This document shows, in pieces, positions 1 to 6,322 of a stretch of DNA of 9,153 bases. Below the pieces are notes generated by a model. It did not search any database. It was not told where the DNA came from and was given only the letters and a program-made list of their open reading frames with translations. The stretch covers positions 1 through 9,153 of the forward strand of contig CALCHM010000071.1 in assembly GCA_937901345.1 (NCBI GenBank), in the 5' to 3' direction. The position numbers and the translations under genes are program-made. The stretch is from an uncultured Prevotella sp. (GTDB lineage Bacteria > Bacteroidota > Bacteroidia > Bacteroidales > Bacteroidaceae). Position 1 is the first letter of the stretch, and each line of letters begins with the position of its first letter.

Positions 1-894
1 ATGGACGAAGTTGGAGAACTGCCTTCTGCGACACAAGCAAGACTTTTGCGTGTGCTTGAAACTGGAGAATACATTCCGGTGGGCGCAAGTCAACCACGCA
101 AGACCAACGTACGAATTGTTGCCGCAACAAACGTAAATCTTGAGAAAGCCGTTGCAGACGGACGCTTCCGCCAAGACCTTTACTTTCGTTTGAATTGCGT
201 AACGATTGATGTGCCCCCCTTACGTCATCGTGGAGAAGACATTCTCATGCTCTTCCGCATGTTCTCCATGAACATGTTTGAAACCCACAAAATCCCTCCC
301 ATCCGACTCACTCCGGATAGCGAACAACTCCTTCTTGCTTACTCTTGGCCTGGAAATGTGCGTGAGTTGCGCAATATTGTGACAAATATGAGCATCACGG
401 CTGAAGAACGCACAATTACACCAGACATACTAACCCGTTATCTGCGCACAGAGATGCATCGCGGAGAACTTGAAGTGGTCAGAAATGAAGAACACTCCTC
501 GGGAAATCAATATGAAAAGGACCGAGCGTTTATACTTAACATGTTGCTCCAACTTCGCCGAGAGATTGATGAACTTAAGCATGCTTATAAGTCGCTGAGT
601 ATGCCGCCAACATATTTGCCCAAACAAACCGATTCGCAAACCACAAAAACATCTGTTGCACTAAAGGGAGATTATCTCGACACCGAAGGAGTTGAGCTCT
701 GCGATGCCGAAGAATGGGCGGACGAAGTGGGAGACAAAAACACATCAGGTTCAGACCCAATCAACCGAATGGAACGAGAAATCATTCGTCAAACTCTTGA
801 GGAATGTAATTACCATAGAAAGAAAGCTGCAGATATTTTAAATATCTCAGAGCGTACACTTTACAGAAAAATCAAAGACTATGGCTTGGAATAA
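1..894 (+). CDS. Sigma-54-dependent transcriptional regulator (AAA+ / Fis-type HTH), 5'-truncated by window
   Basis: This is the C-terminal ~297 residues of a bacterial enhancer-binding protein, which uses ATP hydrolysis to remodel sigma-54 RNA polymerase. The window opens inside the AAA+ domain: residues 1-7 (MDEVGEL) are the Walker B motif, so the ATG at position 1 is internal and the true start, Walker A and GAFTGA loop lie upstream. Visible next are sensor I (VRIVAATN, 37-44), the arginine-finger segment (GRFRQDLYFRL, 54-64) and sensor II (WPGNVREL, 116-123). A roughly 100-residue linker with an acidic stretch (about 225-250) leads to a C-terminal Fis-type helix-turn-helix (about 255-297, AADILNISERTLYRKI). 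Any N-terminal sensory or receiver domain cannot be judged. The 3' end overlaps lptE by 14 bp, suggesting translational coupling. Family assignment is secure; the target genes are unknown. Confidence 0.95.
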   Translation: MDEVGELPSATQARLLRVLETGEYIPVGASQPRKTNVRIVAATNVNLEKAVADGRFRQDLYFRLNCVTIDVPPLRHRGEDILMLFRMFSMNMFETHKIPPIRLTPDSEQLLLAYSWPGNVRELRNIVTNMSITAEERTITPDILTRYLRTEMHRGELEVVRNEEHSSGNQYEKDRAFILNMLLQLRREIDELKHAYKSLSMPPTYLPKQTDSQTTKTSVALKGDYLDTEGVELCDAEEWADEVGDKNTSGSDPINRMEREIIRQTLEECNYHRKKAADILNISERTLYRKIKDYGLE

Positions 895-1399
895 ATACAG
901 CATCTGCGTGGTTATCATCTCACTCATCTTGCTAGGAATCACAGCGTGTAAGGTAAGTTATAAATTTACAGGAACGTCTATTGACTACAACGTTATCAAA
1001 ACGTTACAGATTGACAACATCGTCAATCGCGCTCCCTACGGATGGGCACCCATGGAGGCCATTTTTAACAACAAATTGCAAGATCTCTACGCCAATCAAA
1101 CACGACTCGAATTTGTGAAGCGCAATGGCGACCTTCACATTGCTGGAGAAATTACTGGTTACGAGCAATACAATAAGGCGGTTTCTGCAGACGGATACTC
1201 ATCTCAAGTACAATTGAAGATGACCGTCAACATCCGATTTGAAAACAAAAAAGCCAACACGGCGTGGGAAAAGCAGTTTTCTGCAACAACCCAATACGAC
1301 GCTAACCAGCAACTTGCGGCAGTACAAGAAGAACTTGTAAACGAAATGGCACGCGACATTGCTGAGCAAATATTTAACGCAACGGTTGCTGATTGGTAA
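881..1399 (+). CDS. lptE: LptE-like outer-membrane LPS assembly lipoprotein
   Basis: A 172-residue predicted lipoprotein. The N-terminus has a short hydrophobic signal (about residues 7-18) ending in a lipobox, LGITAC, with Cys23 as the lipidated residue. The mature part has the pattern typical of Bacteroidota LptE: FTGTSIDY soon after the cysteine, then NGDLHIAGEITGY and a beta-rich segment with NIRFENKK. LptE is the plug that assembles with LptD in the outer membrane and delivers lipopolysaccharide to the cell surface. The ATG at 881 lies inside the upstream regulator gene (14-bp overlap, different reading frame); no later ATG would keep the signal peptide. The assignment rests on motif pattern, lipobox and gene order, since LptE diverges strongly in sequence. 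The gene is followed by a 158-bp spacer with no recognised terminator. Confidence 0.85.
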   Translation: MAWNKYSICVVIISLILLGITACKVSYKFTGTSIDYNVIKTLQIDNIVNRAPYGWAPMEAIFNNKLQDLYANQTRLEFVKRNGDLHIAGEITGYEQYNKAVSADGYSSQVQLKMTVNIRFENKKANTAWEKQFSATTQYDANQQLAAVQEELVNEMARDIAEQIFNATVADW

Positions 1400-1413
1400 A
1401 ACAATTTGCAAGC

Positions 1414-1465
1414 CCGTTATTCACCCCAAAGGGAACGGAAAGACCATTATTACGGGGGTGTAACG
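1414..1465 (+). other. Foldable intergenic segment with two mutually exclusive stems
   Basis: The 158-bp lptE-to-TPR gene spacer (1400-1557) contains no credible ORF. Within it, 1415-1427 pairs with 1455-1465 to give an 11-bp stem (CGTTA, 2-nt bulge, CACCCC). A smaller hairpin uses the same left arm: CCGTT at 1414-1418 with AACGG at 1434-1438, plus CCC/GGG around an AAA loop. The two cannot form together. No T-run follows, so it is not an obvious intrinsic terminator. It could be a leader-RNA structure for the downstream gene, a processing site or chance; no known riboswitch class is recognised. Confidence 0.25.
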
Positions 1466-1557
1466 CAAAAGTCGAACAACGAAAAGTTCAACAATCCTTC
1501 TCGATAGTCGTTACAATCCCCATCTCCCCCCTTAGTATTCTCCTTTAAGATTTAAAC

Positions 1558-2277
1558 GTGGACTTAAAGAATCTCATAGAACACCCCGAACAACTGAATA
1601 GAGAGACGCTGCATAAATTGAATGAGTATGTAGCAATGGCACCCTACCATCAAGTGGCACGCTTGCTTTTCTTACAAAATCTCTTTCTGCTTCACGATGC
1701 GACATTCGGAGATGAGTTGCGTCGTGCTGCTCTTTTTATTCCCAATCGCAAGGTGCTTTTCGACATGGTAGAGGGGAATAATTATAAGATTCGCGCTGTA
1801 GCGAGCACCGTTCAGAAAGAACCCCCAACGACGGAATCAACCGATCGTACTCAGAGTCTTATTGATTCCTTCCTCGCAACAACCGTTGAAGCAGGCATAG
1901 AGCGCAATCGTAAACTCACCACCGCTGATGCCACAACGGATTACGCATCATTCCTTCTCGCAATGGATGACATTGCTCCCGAAGAGGCGCATGCGGACGA
2001 GCGTATTGACACATATCTTAACCAAGTCAGTGAGCGTATCGTGCTACAAGAACAACCCGAGTATACTCCAGAACTCACTGAAAACGAAGTTTTAGAGACT
2101 GAGGAGGAATTTTTTACCGAGACTTTGGCAAAAATATATGTCAAACAGGGTAATTATGACAAAGCAATTGAAATTATTACCAAGTTAAATTTGAATTATC
2201 CGAAAAAAAGTAGTTACTTTGCAGACCAATTGCGTTTCTTGCGCAAACTTCAGCTTATAAATAATAAAACTAAATAA
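1558..2277 (+). CDS. Conserved Bacteroidales TPR-like protein of unknown function
   Basis: A 239-residue soluble protein with no signal peptide or membrane segment, so probably cytoplasmic. The N-terminal part (about 1-80, with MAPYHQVARLLFLQNLFLLHD) resembles a conserved Bacteroidales protein I associate with the spot before secG. The middle (about 85-180) is acidic and low in conserved motifs. Residues about 187-218 (TLAKIYVKQGNYDKAIEI) read as one tetratricopeptide repeat, usually a protein-protein interaction module. The start is GTG: an in-frame TAA at 1546-1548 leaves GTG at 1558 as the only start keeping the conserved N-terminus, since the next in-frame Met is about residue 27. It lies 8 bp before secG, so the two are almost surely cotranscribed. 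Its function is not known to me; a link to secretion or envelope assembly would be inference from position only. Confidence 0.88.
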   Translation: MDLKNLIEHPEQLNRETLHKLNEYVAMAPYHQVARLLFLQNLFLLHDATFGDELRRAALFIPNRKVLFDMVEGNNYKIRAVASTVQKEPPTTESTDRTQSLIDSFLATTVEAGIERNRKLTTADATTDYASFLLAMDDIAPEEAHADERIDTYLNQVSERIVLQEQPEYTPELTENEVLETEEEFFTETLAKIYVKQGNYDKAIEIITKLNLNYPKKSSYFADQLRFLRKLQLINNKTK

Positions 2278-2285
2278 CTAAAACA

Positions 2286-2645
2286 ATGTATTCAGTACTC
2301 GTAATCTTGGCTGTAATCGCAGCTATTTTGCTTATTCTCATTGTGCTCGTTCAAGAGTCAAAGGGTGGCGGTCTTACTTCAAACATGGCTGGTGGCAACT
2401 CCATCATGGGTGTACACAAGACTACAAATTTTGTTGAAAATGCAACTTGGACACTTGCCGCAGCGCTTGTTGTATTGAGCATCGTGTCTCATTTCTGCAC
2501 TCATGAAGAACAGAGTGTAGACGCAGTTGTAACAGAGATCAAGGTTCCCGCTCCTGTTGCTGGTCCTGAAGCTATTGCTCCTGCACTTAACGTAGAAACT
2601 CCTGCGACTCCTGCGGAAACTCCCGCTCCTGAAGCAGCAAACTAA
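2286..2645 (+). CDS. secG: Preprotein translocase subunit SecG
   Basis: A 119-residue inner-membrane protein, the small non-essential partner of SecYE that assists Sec-dependent export. It has the SecG layout: transmembrane helix 1 (about residues 3-22), a glycine-rich cytoplasmic loop beginning VQESKGGGL (22-30) and including AGGNSIMG (35-42), and helix 2 (about 55-70). The C-terminal tail (about 85-119) is rich in Pro, Ala and Glu, with repeats of the TPA/APE kind; it is longer than in the E. coli protein and is probably disordered. The gene follows the TPR-like gene by 8 bp and is the last gene of the unit, with a strong stem-loop 12 bp after its stop codon. Confidence 0.95.
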   Translation: MYSVLVILAVIAAILLILIVLVQESKGGGLTSNMAGGNSIMGVHKTTNFVENATWTLAAALVVLSIVSHFCTHEEQSVDAVVTEIKVPAPVAGPEAIAPALNVETPATPAETPAPEAAN

Positions 2646-2657
2646 TCCAATTCACAA

Positions 2658-2704
2658 AGATTACGGCGCACTCAAACCGAAGTTTGAATGCGCCGTAATT
2701 TTAT
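2658..2704 (+). terminator. Intrinsic terminator after secG, possibly bidirectional
   Basis: A long hairpin: 2660-2677 pairs with 2682-2699 with a single C/A mismatch (2671/2688), closing on a CGAA tetraloop (2678-2681). The core includes ACGGCGCA/TGCGCCGT, and A-T pairs extend the base. It is followed by a short T-run (2699-2702) and preceded by an A-rich stretch, so it could also stop transcription arriving from mutY on the other strand. Confidence 0.85.
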
Positions 2705-2801
2705 GGACTTATATCACGTCTATAGCTTCATTTATACTTTAACAAGAATTCAGGGGCAGGAGAAACGCTCTTGCAATTGCTTGAAACTTGTAGTCTCCTT
2801 C

Positions 2802-2838
2802 AGGAAGTTCTTGCTGCAAGAGAAAGTTCCTCTTTTTT
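2802..2838 (+). terminator. Possible second rightward terminator next to the mutY 3' end
   Basis: AGGAA (2802-2806) pairs with TTCCT (2827-2831). Above an internal loop, TTCTTG-type bases 2808-2813 pair with 2817-2822 (one G-T wobble), and the apical loop is CTG. Six T residues follow (2833-2838), which touch the mutY stop codon on the other strand. It may act as a backup stop for secG read-through. The stem is interrupted, so confidence is limited. Confidence 0.4.
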
Positions 2839-3883
2839 ACCTCAGGAAATCCACCTGCTCAAGAATGCGCGTCACGAGGCGTGGCAATGCATATTTATCG
2901 AGTTCTGCAAGTGGAATAATGCGCGTATCTTTTTCAATGAGAATTGGCGAGAGTTTTTCTGTGCGTAACAAATAGGCATCCGTATGCAGATGTTGATGAC
3001 TGAGTTTATGCACAATATTTGAAGCAATCTGCGATAGGGTTACCTGAGAATTTAAAAGGGGAGCAACCAATGGATGTGTAAACAGTTCTTGCTCAGCGAG
3101 AGGTTCTGGCGTTTCAATGAGCAAGGGTTCATAAAGTCCTTGCCATATATCCCCTTCAGGACGACGGTGTAACAACATCTCATTTCCATCAGTGACAATC
3201 AGATAGGTGAAGTAGCGATGACTCACCTTCATGCGCTTCTCTTTTACGGGAAACTCCTCTGCCCTACCCTCAGCACATGACAAGCAGGCATGCGCCAGAG
3301 GACAAACCTCACATTGCGGAGTGCGTGGAATACAGACGGTAGCGCCTAAATCCATCATTGCTTGATTGTGAAGTGCTGCCTGCTGGATGGGCAGTATTTC
3401 TTGAGCTAACGAAGCAAAATGCTTTTTACCCTCAGTGGTGTCTATGGGTGTAGCGATGGTAAAGAAACGCGAAAGCACGCGATAAACGTTTCCGTCCACC
3501 ACGGCATGAGGTAATCCGTAAGCAAACGAAGCGATTGCTGCCGCCGTATAATCACCAACACCCTTTAATTTACGAATCTCTGAATAAGTAGAAGGAAACT
3601 CCCCCATGCTCACAATTTGTTGTGCCGCATGATGTAGATTTCTGGCTCTGCTGTAATATCCAAGTCCTTGCCAAAGGCGCAACACCTCGTCCTCACTGGC
3701 TTTTGCTAGCACCTCAACCGTGGGAAAAGCAGCAATGAAACGCAGATAATAATCCCAACCCTGCTCTACGCGAGTTTGTTGAAGGATTATCTCTGACAAC
3801 CATATTTTATAAGGATCCGTCGTGGAGCGCCAAGGCAAATCGCGCCCATTTTCCTGATACCAAGGGATGAGAGAAGAAAACAT
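2837..3883 (-). CDS. mutY: A/G-specific adenine glycosylase MutY
   Basis: A 348-residue base-excision repair enzyme that removes adenine mispaired with 8-oxoguanine or guanine. The N-terminal glycosylase domain carries the catalytic glutamate in SEIILQQT (Glu31), the helix-hairpin-helix LKGVGDYTAAAI (106-117) and the catalytic aspartate in VVDGNVYRVL (Asp130). A [4Fe-4S] cluster site C-x6-C-x2-C-x5-C is complete at Cys184, 191, 194 and 200. From about residue 224 there is the Nudix-like domain that reads the 8-oxoG strand, with IWQGLYE at 246-252. Length is normal for the family. It is the last gene of the leftward group, 101 bp after manC, with a large inverted repeat in between. The ATG at 3881-3883 gives the usual start just ahead of the WYQENGRDLPWR segment. 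Confidence 0.96.
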   Translation of the reverse strand: MFSSLIPWYQENGRDLPWRSTTDPYKIWLSEIILQQTRVEQGWDYYLRFIAAFPTVEVLAKASEDEVLRLWQGLGYYSRARNLHHAAQQIVSMGEFPSTYSEIRKLKGVGDYTAAAIASFAYGLPHAVVDGNVYRVLSRFFTIATPIDTTEGKKHFASLAQEILPIQQAALHNQAMMDLGATVCIPRTPQCEVCPLAHACLSCAEGRAEEFPVKEKRMKVSHRYFTYLIVTDGNEMLLHRRPEGDIWQGLYEPLLIETPEPLAEQELFTHPLVAPLLNSQVTLSQIASNIVHKLSHQHLHTDAYLLRTEKLSPILIEKDTRIIPLAELDKYALPRLVTRILEQVDFLR

Positions 3884-3906
3884 ATAGAGAAGAAATAGGA
3901 GAAAGA

Positions 3907-3974
3907 AACAAGGAGAAAGGAGAAATAGCCATGCGAGGTTTCACGCGCCTGAGTATTTCTCCTTTCTCCTTGTT
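3907..3974. repeat. Perfect 21-bp inverted repeat, purine/pyrimidine-rich, between manC and mutY
   Basis: The left arm 3907-3927 and right arm 3954-3974 are exact reverse complements, separated by 26 nt. The arm contains AGGAGAAAGGAGAAA, so one strand is nearly pure purine; a further AGGAGAAA copy lies just outside at about 3897-3904, giving three copies. It fills most of the 101-bp gap. Read leftwards (gene direction) the hairpin is followed by a pyrimidine-rich stretch (TTTCTTTCTCC) rather than a clean U-run. Possible roles are a terminator or attenuator after manC, an mRNA 3'-end stabiliser, or a small dispersed palindromic element; sequence alone does not decide. Confidence 0.85.
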
Positions 3975-3984
3975 GCATTTAAGT

Positions 3985-5040
3985 TTAGTGGAATAATTTT
4001 ATGCGTTGTTCCTCGGAGAGTTTACAAATCATGAGTACCCCCTCTTTTTCTACGACAATGTAACCGTCAAGTCCTTGAACCACCACTTTCTTTTCACCCG
4101 TAGTGTGAATAATGCAATTGTGGGTTTCATAGGTATCAATATTCTCGCCGATACAAGCATTACCATACTTATCCTGCGCCACTTGTTCGCGCAACGAACC
4201 CCAAGATCCGAGGTCGCTCCAACCAAAATCGCCAGGATAAACGAAGATTTCCTCCGCACGCTCCATAATGGCATAGTCAACAGAGATGTTTTCACAAGTT
4301 GGGAACGCCTCGTTAATGCATTCTTGCTCTTGAACGGTGTCGTAAACAGGAAGGAGTTTTTCGAATGTGCGTGAAATTTCGGGATGATAAACACGGAAGG
4401 CATTGACTATCGTGCTAACGCTCCAAACAAATATTCCAGCATTCCAGAGATATCCGCTCTGCTTGATGTATTCCTGCGCCACTTCAAGCGTGGGTTTTTC
4501 CTTGAATCCATCTACGCGATAGATATTCTTACGTCTTGAAGAAGCGAAACTCAAATCACCCTTGATGTAACCATATCCCGTTTCGGGACGTGTGGGTTTG
4601 ATGCCTAGAGTAATAATCGCATCCGTTTCAGCCGCAAATTCCAGACAATCGCTAATCGCCTGACGGAAAGCGGGAACGTCGGCAATAGTATGGTCAGAGG
4701 GTGCCACCACGACATTCGCACGCGGGTCGCGCTTCTTGATGCGCCAACTAGCGTAACAAATACAAGGCGCCGTATTGCGACGGCAAGGTTCCAACAAAAT
4801 ATTATTTGCGGGCACCTGTGGCAACTGCTCCTTAACGAGCGTCTCGTAGTCGGCAGATGTTACAATCCAAACGTTCTCGGCAGAAATAATGCCTTCAAAG
4901 CGCTCAACTGTTAACTGAAGTAACGTCTTACCACAACCTAAAACGTCGAGAAATTGCTTGGGTTTTTCAGGACTGCTCATGGGCCAAAATCTGCTCCCAA
5001 TGCCGCCTGCCATAATAACGAGGTGGTTATGTTTCATCAT
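3985..5040 (-). CDS. manC: Mannose-1-phosphate guanylyltransferase (GDP-mannose pyrophosphorylase)
   Basis: A 351-residue cytoplasmic nucleotidyltransferase that makes GDP-mannose from mannose-1-phosphate and GTP, the donor for mannosylated or fucosylated glycans and capsule. The signature loop is present, GGIGSRFWPMS (12-22) followed by KPKQF (26-30), as are EPCRRNTAP (84-92), the metal-binding APSDH (113-117), ETGYGYIK (153-160), the active-site FKEKP (179-183) and WNAGIF (199-204). It ends soon after the nucleotidyltransferase and short C-terminal beta-helix, so it is the single-function form without the C-terminal phosphomannose isomerase domain of larger ManC/AlgA proteins. Two consecutive ATG codons (5038-5040 and 5035-5037) could each serve as start. 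It sits between DUF1573 (85 bp upstream) and mutY; these neighbours do not suggest a dedicated polysaccharide locus, so a housekeeping role is likely. Confidence 0.95.
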   Translation of the reverse strand: MMKHNHLVIMAGGIGSRFWPMSSPEKPKQFLDVLGCGKTLLQLTVERFEGIISAENVWIVTSADYETLVKEQLPQVPANNILLEPCRRNTAPCICYASWRIKKRDPRANVVVAPSDHTIADVPAFRQAISDCLEFAAETDAIITLGIKPTRPETGYGYIKGDLSFASSRRKNIYRVDGFKEKPTLEVAQEYIKQSGYLWNAGIFVWSVSTIVNAFRVYHPEISRTFEKLLPVYDTVQEQECINEAFPTCENISVDYAIMERAEEIFVYPGDFGWSDLGSWGSLREQVAQDKYGNACIGENIDTYETHNCIIHTTGEKKVVVQGLDGYIVVEKEGVLMICKLSEEQRIKLFH

Positions 5041-5089
5041 AAGTAATGTGTGCTAATGAATGGGTTCTTGATTAGATGTTTTAGAGAAA

Positions 5090-5140
5090 CCGGAAGAAGG
5101 TCTGTGCATAGCGGGGGGGAATTGATTATTCCTTCTTCGG
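5090..5140 (-). terminator. Weak stem-loop at the end of the DUF1573 gene
   Basis: 5093-5100 pairs perfectly with 5131-5138, and two more pairs form beyond a one-base bulge (CCGGAAGAAGG versus CCTTCTTCGG). The loop is 30 nt and includes a run of seven G on the + strand (5113-5119). On the minus strand the stem overlaps the last codons of the DUF1573 gene and is followed by TTTCTCT. It could be a weak terminator or RNA 3'-end structure; the long loop makes this uncertain. Confidence 0.3.
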
Positions 5141-5521
5141 TTCACCCTCGTTCATTGTTCCCTCAATAGAAATACGAAAAATACGAGTCTTTGCGTTCGA
5201 GCGTATCGTTATAGACTTACGGAAATGCCCAAAGAGTTTGCCCTTACCGTTATAAACGATTTCTACTTCTCCCGTTTTACCTGGAGCAACGGGTGTTTGC
5301 GTGTACTTTGCCACTGTACAACCACATGACGTGATGGCTTGATGAATCACCAAAGGTTCGTTGCCCGTATTGGTAAACTTAAACACCGTCTTCTGAATTT
5401 CACTCTCATAGAAGGAACCAAAGTTATGAGAAGTCTTGTCAAATTTAATCTCTGCTTGAGCAAGGGCATTCACACAACCCATGCAAAACAGCACTAAAAG
5501 TGAAGCGAAAAATCTTTTCAT
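5126..5521 (-). CDS. Secreted DUF1573 domain protein
   Basis: A 131-residue exported protein. The N-terminus is a signal peptide (KRFF then a hydrophobic stretch, about residues 4-15), with cleavage likely after the ALA/AQA segment near 21-23. Cys16 is preceded by FCMG, a poor lipobox, so lipidation is possible but not favoured. The mature part is a single small beta-sandwich of the DUF1573 type common in Bacteroidota: FDKTSHNFG (27-35), a KFTNTGNEPL strand (48-57), the characteristic ITSCGCTV motif (Cys66 and Cys68) and a YNGKGKLFGHF turn near 90-100. The domain resembles ASH/MSP-like immunoglobulin folds. Its function is unestablished; the CGC pair could bind metal or be redox active. It is the first gene of the leftward group, with a promoter-like box upstream in the divergent spacer. 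Confidence 0.92.
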   Translation of the reverse strand: MKRFFASLLVLFCMGCVNALAQAEIKFDKTSHNFGSFYESEIQKTVFKFTNTGNEPLVIHQAITSCGCTVAKYTQTPVAPGKTGEVEIVYNGKGKLFGHFRKSITIRSNAKTRIFRISIEGTMNEGEPKKE

Positions 5522-5552
5522 TGTTTTTATTTGTTAGAAGTGTAGTCGCTTG

Positions 5553-5560
5553 CAAATGTA
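5553..5560 (-). promoter_or_regulatory. Putative Bacteroidota -7 box for the DUF1573 gene
   Basis: On the minus strand this reads TACATTTG, an exact match to the TAnnTTTG consensus of the Bacteroidota primary sigma factor. It lies 31 bp upstream of the DUF1573 ATG. No good TTTG -33 box is present at the expected distance (closest is TTCG about 18 nt upstream), so the call rests on the -7 box and on position. Confidence 0.5.
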
Positions 5561-5607
5561 AGATTTAATCTGTTAATACGAATGACCGAAGCGAAAAATA
5601 TTCTCCG

Positions 5608-5642
5608 TTTGAAACCCTGTGCCTATTCTTTTTGTAATTTTG
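5608..5642 (+). promoter_or_regulatory. Putative Bacteroidota promoter for ruvC
   Basis: TAATTTTG at 5635-5642 matches the -7 consensus TAnnTTTG exactly, and TTTG at 5608-5611 could be the -33 box, although the 23-nt gap is slightly longer than the usual 19-21. The box ends 14 nt before the ruvC ATG, implying a very short 5' leader. Confidence 0.55.
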
Positions 5643-5656
5643 CGCCAACGTAATCT

Positions 5657-6247
5657 ATGAAAACAGCACCTCAACCTTCCGTTTCTTCGCCCAAGGAAAA
5701 AATCATTTTGGGCATTGACCCTGGCACAAACTTGCTGGGGTATGGATTAGTGCGCATCACGGGCAAAAAGGTGGAAATGATGGCCATGGGGGTTATCGAC
5801 ATGCGCAAATGTGCAGACGGTTACTTGAAATTAGGTCGCATCTACGAGCGCGTAATGGGAATCATTGACGCCTTCCACCCCGACGAGTTGGCCATTGAGG
5901 CTCCCTTCTTTGGCAAGAATGTGCAGAGCATGCTCAAATTGGGACGTGCGCAGGGCGTAGCCATAGCTGCCGCCATCAGCAGACAAATCCCCATTCAGGA
6001 ATATGCACCAATGAAAATCAAAATGTCGATTACGGGCAACGGACAAGCAAGCAAGGAGCAAGTGGCGGCAATGATTAAGCGCATGCTCAACATTAAGGAA
6101 GACCCCGTGGGATTTCTCGATGCCACCGATGCACTTGCCGTGGCCTATTGCCACTACTTGCAAACCTCACGCCCACAACCTTCAGCAAAAGGAGCGCATT
6201 CGTGGGCAGATTTCGTAAAGCAAAACGCGGACCGCATTCATAAGTAA
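5657..6247 (+). CDS. ruvC: Crossover junction endodeoxyribonuclease RuvC
   Basis: A 196-residue Holliday-junction resolvase that, as a dimer with RuvAB, cuts four-way junctions during homologous recombination and repair. All four acidic catalytic residues are visible: Asp21 in LGIDPGT, Glu81 in LAIEAPFF, and Asp155 and Asp158 in LDATDALAVAYCH. The KNVQSMLKLGRAQGVAIAAA segment after Glu81 is also typical. It has about 14 extra N-terminal residues before the first strand and about 25 after the last conserved helix, common in this phylum. The ATG at 5657 follows the promoter-like box closely. No ruvA or ruvB is present in the window. Confidence 0.97.
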   Translation: MKTAPQPSVSSPKEKIILGIDPGTNLLGYGLVRITGKKVEMMAMGVIDMRKCADGYLKLGRIYERVMGIIDAFHPDELAIEAPFFGKNVQSMLKLGRAQGVAIAAAISRQIPIQEYAPMKIKMSITGNGQASKEQVAAMIKRMLNIKEDPVGFLDATDALAVAYCHYLQTSRPQPSAKGAHSWADFVKQNADRIHK

Positions 6248-6256
6248 AACTGAGTG

Positions 6257-6272
6257 CAGAGTACAGAGTACA
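6257..6272 (+). repeat. Short tandem repeat CAGAGTA x2 after ruvC
   Basis: Two head-to-tail copies of CAGAGTA (6257-6263 and 6264-6270) plus a partial third (CA) lie 9 bp after the ruvC stop, in the 75-bp gap before the next gene. No terminator-like stem with a T-run is visible in this gap, so transcription may continue from ruvC. The repeat may be incidental. Confidence 0.4.
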
Positions 6273-6322
6273 ACTGCTGTGCGGATTTCCGATATCAACG
6301 TTTCACAAACAACCTTCGTTAT

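Noticed and set aside
2585..2640. Repetitive CCTGC/CTCCTG-type sequence at the secG 3' end
   Set aside because: It simply encodes the Pro/Ala-rich tail, a common low-complexity feature; no exact tandem array of note.
2768..2822. 8-bp inverted repeat CTCTTGCA/TGCAAGAG around a 39-nt loop
   Set aside because: It competes with the tighter hairpin at 2802-2831 that has a T-run; the long loop makes the alternative unconvincing.
2688..2975. Open frames on the + strand between secG and within the end of mutY
   Set aside because: They begin inside the secG terminator or run antisense into mutY, and their translations are Cys/Arg/Ser-rich without any family likeness.
3787..3978. 63-residue minus-strand frame across the inverted repeat and the mutY start
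   Set aside because: It reads the low-complexity repeat (Phe/Ser/Leu-rich) and overlaps mutY out of frame.
4006..4374. 122-residue + strand frame opposite manC
   Set aside because: Antisense to a gene with complete catalytic motifs; no independent evidence of coding.
6254..6322. N-terminal extension of the exported protein from the ATG at 6254
   Set aside because: It would place 23 polar residues before a textbook signal peptide; the ATG at 6323 fits better.
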